A stretch of 64,000 bases of DNA, from positions 94,540 through 158,539 of the forward strand of contig MPNW01000095.1 of the NCBI GenBank assembly GCA_011800805.1. The letters are read 5' to 3'. The notes below the pieces were generated by a model. That model had not been told where the DNA came from. It made no database searches and saw only the letters and a program-made list of their open reading frames with translations. Positions 60,311 to 64,000 of this stretch are shown piece by piece. Made by a program: the position numbers and the translations under genes. Position 1 is the first letter of the stretch. Each line of letters starts with the position of its first letter. Source of the stretch: Hirudo medicinalis. Taxonomy: Eukaryota > Annelida > Clitellata > Hirudinida > Hirudinidae.

Positions 60311-63227
60311 ATATTTATATTTATATGGTTTATAAGTATATTTTTAGATGTACTTTATCATGGATATGTGTAGTGCTTATAAATTTAATTAGAACAAGTA
60401 ACGTATTTTATTGCTGCTCTTAATAAATTTGTTATGAAAGGAGTAATTGAAGTAATTAATAGAATCAACAAATGATATTGATATTATATTCGCCGTGACA
60501 TCAATTTGTATTTTAATATAATAATAATTACATAATTTTTTTCTTTTATTCCTACCAGAAGACCAAAAGTGCCCAAATGACCAATTGTCTTGCAATTCAA
60601 TTTGCTTTGGTAGTTTGCAGAAAGACAAATTTGGCTGCCCTTCATGCAAATGCAGTTTGGCCTGTGACGTGAGCTAATTATATTTAAATTGTTTTGTTAT
60701 ATTTAAGTTGTTCTAAATTTTATTGTTATTATTGGTCTTATTATTATTTTAATTTTTAATTTTATTATTGTTATTGTGATTATTATTATTATTGTTATTA
60801 TTATTGTTGTTGCTATTTTTATCACTGTTATTGTTATTATTACAATACATCTTATATTTGTATGTTCATGCATTTGTTGTCAAATCCAAAAGCAAACCGA
60901 TTGTGGCAAGAATAAGCACTGCGTAGCAGAACAGATTTTCACAAGGGGAAACTCGAGCAATGAATTCAGACTCGAAAATGAAGTTGTTCAGTGTAAAGGT
61001 TATAAATAAGTTTTAAAATATTTTATAAAACCTCGTAAAGGGTTAAAAAGATAGGTTAAAATGTCTTTTGGTATTAATACATGCAGTAGAAGTATTAACA
61101 GTGCAATGCAAATTTTATCAATAGATATAATATGCCATAATAATTAATAATATTTGACCAAACAGATTGTCCAAAGTTAAACTGTTCAAAGAACTGTTTG
61201 TATGGCTGGCGGAAATGTGAAACTTGTGAATGTGCTGAGGATCCGTGTGGGGTTGGTTGTTTAAAAAGTTTCATTAATATTAATTTTATTATTATTTATT
61301 TATTATTAAAAATAGTGGTTGTTAAGTTGGTTCAATTTACAAAATATTACAGTGATTAATAATACACGATGATATTAATTGATATATGTTCATATTTTAA
61401 CGGTTAAGTTTTAAAGTTGATTTTGAATCATTTTCAGAATGCAACTCCCAACCCTGATAAATCCTGTCAGGCCCTCTTTTTCCCCACTTACGCTGAGCCC
61501 TGGGAATTATCAACCCCCAGCAAAAACATCTACCAGGACTATATTTATTTAGGTCAGTCGGTCATATTGATGGTGATATCTGACCTAGGAATTTTGAACA
61601 TTATTAATTATCACAGACAAAGGAGACGCCAGATGTGATAAACTGATGCAAAGATACCTGGATTACCTTAACCTTAGTGACCCGGTGAACTGTGACTCCG
61701 AAGGCAACTTTAAACCCCTCCAATGTTCAGGTGACATTTGCTGGTGCCTTAACAAAAACGGTACTCATACCTTGGGTTTAGAAGCTGTCGACTTGCATTC
61801 CGTCACTTGTGGTTAGTATTGGTGATAATGAAGATGATCAGTGATGGTTTATCGTAATTACACTTGATTATAATTATAATTGTACGATAAAAACACGGAA
61901 TTAAACAGCGGATAATTCTCTTCAGGATATTATTCCAAAGAGTTCTTTCAACTGCTTTCTTTGGACGACATGAGTTTCGTTACTGAAGAAGTTAACAGGC
62001 GATTCAAAATGTTGGTCACTCGAGTCAAATTTTATTTGTGTTTCTTTGATTTTTATGAAAATTGAATATTTTTTGAGTTGCAAACTGTGAATACAAAAAG
62101 ACGTTGTACGTTTTGCCTACAAGCGATGACACGACAATGCAACAACAAATTAATCTTTAATTAAAAGAGCATTTCGAGTATTTATTCGAACATTTCAATA
62201 ACATCTAACGTCAATTCTCTTCAGCGAATTTTCCAAACAACTGTCGCAGCTACTAAAAGTGGAAGAAAATCAGATTACTATAACATCGATTGGGGTTGTT
62301 CTTTAAATCTTTCATTATTTTTTATTAGTAAACAATTTTTAATTAGTAAATATCTTGGATAAATAAATAAACTTTTACACGGTAATTAAGTAAATGATAA
62401 AATGAAACACTAACTCGTAGTAAAATATCAACGAGTTTCATTAGAAAAGTTCTTCTGTTGCAGAAGACAAAAGGCTCCGAACTAAAATATATAGTGCTGA
62501 CTTCAAGTGAACGTGAGGCAGAATCCGTGGCCATGCAAATAAAGGTAATAAAGATATTTCATGTTAAATTGAATTTATTGCTGTAATTGTTAACTGAATT
62601 GTATTGCTTTTTCGAATTTTTGTTAATCTTCAAACTATTATTATTTGCATTAACTTCAGGATCTATCGGGGACCACGTTAAATCTCACTGCTGAGGGAAT
62701 AACTTTCGGGTTTAGATCCATCGCCCCTCAGCCAACTACCCAGTCTACAAAATCCACCTCTACCTCTACCTCTATCATTCCTCCAATCATCCTTCCCACT
62801 AGTTCTTCTACCGAAAACAAGCCAAATCTCAGCACTTCATCATCTGAAAATTCTGAGGAAATAACCAAGCTTCTACTGCTCACCATTCTTCTGCCCATTT
62901 TGGTGGCACTCTGCGCCTTTATGGTTGCCTTGATCATTGGCGTCTGCGTCATCAAGGTTGGTTATTAAGTTGTGGACATCACATTTATCATCGTCATCGT
63001 CATCACCATTGTTATTCTTTTCAGAGATTGAAGAGAAGACCTCCCTCCATATCAGGGAGCCTCTTCAAAGAGCCAATCGTATTTCCCGAGGTATCGTGAT
63101 CACCATCTTCAGCTAACAGCTAACTGAAATTATGATGATATCGTTAAAATTGTTTCATTTTTTACAGAATCCCAAACTTGATTTCGACTATCATCCATAC
63201 GGACATTCCATCTTATCGGAGGCATGA
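55454..63227 (+). CDS. Antistasin-repeat/thyroglobulin-1 type I membrane protein (predicted protease inhibitor)
   Basis: 23 exons: 55454..55493, 55860..55904, 56028..56122, 56328..56421, 57144..57238, 57508..57598, 57690..57784, 58001..58109, 58440..58537, 58807..58882, 59154..59248, 59533..59599, 59863..59969, 60134..60230, 60559..60668, 60893..60998, 61166..61251, 61438..61552, 61617..61811, 61926..62010, 62225..62294, 62464..62544, 62660..62956, 63025..63090, 63168..63227 (first two are leader exons; 25 segments listed). 824 codons, all phases agree. Signal peptide; eight antistasin modules (CQYGQAVDSLGCKVCGC type) each with a C-x5-C linker exon, residues 29-540; thyroglobulin-1 domain 541-605 (QCSGDICWC); EpCAM-like region 606-705; Ser/Thr stalk; membrane span about 755-782; 42-residue tail (RRPPSIS, DFDYHPYG). 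Antistasin domains inhibit serine proteases and thyroglobulin-1 domains can inhibit cathepsins; a tethered dual inhibitor is inference. Confidence 0.85.
56515..56960 (+). pseudogene. Relict exons left by the antistasin-unit duplication
   Basis: 56518-56575 matches live exon 57690..57784 but its acceptor reads CAACAATG where the live copy has CCAGAATG, and the second half is replaced. 56600-56765 matches 58300-58460, including the start of exon 58440, then breaks off. 56820-56890 matches the approach to exon 59154 with the acceptor CCAG changed to CCAC. 56885-56940 matches the intron at 59615-59660. So one duplicate of a longer stretch has been collapsed by internal deletions and has lost its splice sites. 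Confidence 0.8.
57400..57492. repeat. 12 bp intronic minisatellite expanded in one duplicate
   Basis: ATATATCACCAT-like units, about seven, with CAACAT, CGCCAT and TTATAT variants. The matching intron of the older copy (about 56290-56312) has only about two units, so the array grew after the duplication. Confidence 0.9.
57789..57846. repeat. ATT/ACT microsatellite just inside an intron
   Basis: It starts within about 5 bases of the donor of exon 57690..57784. Confidence 0.95.
59690..59760. repeat. Possible SINE tail with ATT repeat
   Basis: A short GGCGCTCTATAAATAAAT segment leads into (ATT)n. A GCGCT-TATAAAT-(ATT)n ending is common to tails of some invertebrate SINEs, but no body or polymerase III boxes could be traced. 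Confidence 0.3.
60250..60312. repeat. ATT-rich tract in the antistasin gene intron
   Basis: ATT triplets with TTA shifts in the intron after exon 60134..60230. Confidence 0.85.
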
Positions 63228-63849
63228 CTCCATGAAGATCTACGACAAGACTAACAACAATCAAGCTCGCGTCATCAAGATGGCCTCTCAATTTATCCTA
63301 ACTCCTTATCTTTTCTGGATGCTTTAATTCGAATTTCATCACGAATTTTTTATTAATTTCTTCATCAATGGGAATATAAACAAAAGTTTTTTTGCGGTAC
63401 AAAAGATTTTCAATTTTGCTGTTAATATGTAATTTGTTCATATTTTTTGTGGCTGGAAGCATTTAAAACTTGATCTGAAGATGTATTTCGTTTCTCTTTT
63501 TCTATTTTTGCATTCCCTTGCAATGTTGAGTGATTTCTGATCGCTTTAAAATTCCATCGTCGAGTTGAAGATAATCTCAACTTCGTATTGATTTTGCAAT
63601 CGTCAACAATAGTTGAAATCACTTCAAATAGAAGAAACTCTCTTCAAACTCAAGTATTCCAAGCCGTCTCCCTCCCACACCAGGCTGGTATTTAAGACAA
63701 GAAGTTAAAATCCATGACAGCGATGTGACTTTCGTTTTGTGTGATCTTTATTTTGGATATTTAACCAAATAATTAGGTTTAACATTCTGATTGTTCCCCA
63801 CATAATTAGTTAAATCACAGGAGGCTTAGTATTATTATTGTTATTATTA

Positions 63850-63911
<62 letters not shown>

Positions 63912-64000
63912 GTTATTATTATTATTATTATCATCATTATTATTATTATTAATATTATTATTATATATATATATATTTGCCAACGACATATTCATATTTC
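63228..64000. other. 3' flank of the antistasin membrane protein gene
   Basis: Probable 3' UTR followed by non-coding DNA. No ORF of interest; ends in a long ATT repeat. Confidence 0.5.
63828..63962. repeat. Long ATT microsatellite followed by TA run
   Basis: About 44 ATT triplets with GTT and ATC interruptions, then a short TA run. The poly-Asn frame on the minus strand is its translation. Confidence 0.97.

Overview
This is a 64 kb piece of an animal nuclear genome, probably an invertebrate. It is AT-rich, its genes are split by short GT-AG introns (mostly 60-900 bp), and it carries many trinucleotide and tetranucleotide repeats. Its families are animal-specific or strongly animal-associated: a Frizzled receptor, a furin-type convertase with P domain, antistasin and thyroglobulin type-1 modules. 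Genes for axonemal parts (CIMAP3/Pitchfork, IQCD/DRC10) imply motile cilia. I cannot name the phylum from the sequence. Two single-N gaps show a draft assembly.

Layout. 1-1126 (-): 5' part of ANKMY2, running off the window edge. 1472-3574 (+): ERI3-like DEDDh exonuclease, head-to-head with ANKMY2. 5417-12457 (-): nine-exon PPP1R16 (MYPT3/TIMAP-type PP1 targeting subunit) with ankyrin repeats and a C-terminal CaaX box. 12.5-24.1 kb: repeat-rich intergenic DNA with a decayed LINE ORF1-like relic, both gaps and long ATGG arrays. 24083-25965 (+): single-exon Frizzled 9/10-type receptor with one apparent frameshift. 26-30.7 kb: intergenic. 30675-42341 (-): 14-exon furin-like proprotein convertase with minisatellites in its introns and a possible alternative 3' exon. 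About 43.2-43.6 kb (-): LINE reverse-transcriptase relic. 44.1-53.5 kb (+): four genes in tandem, namely an unrecognised Lys-rich/acidic protein, CIMAP3/Pitchfork, METTL22 and IQCD/DRC10. 55454-63227 (+): a 23-exon type I membrane protein with eight antistasin modules, a thyroglobulin type-1 domain, an EpCAM-like juxtamembrane region, one membrane span and a short tail.

How the genes relate. No operon-like logic is expected. Three genes concern cilia (ANKMY2 in ciliary signalling, CIMAP3 and IQCD in axoneme and basal body). Furin, Frizzled and the antistasin membrane protein act in the secretory pathway or at the cell surface. The most novel item is the antistasin/thyroglobulin membrane protein: a predicted surface-tethered inhibitor of both serine and cysteine proteases, built from symmetric two-exon units, one of which was recently duplicated and left a trail of dead exons. 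Exon models were made by eye from reading frames, splice consensus, phase and family similarity; no alignment or transcript data were available.
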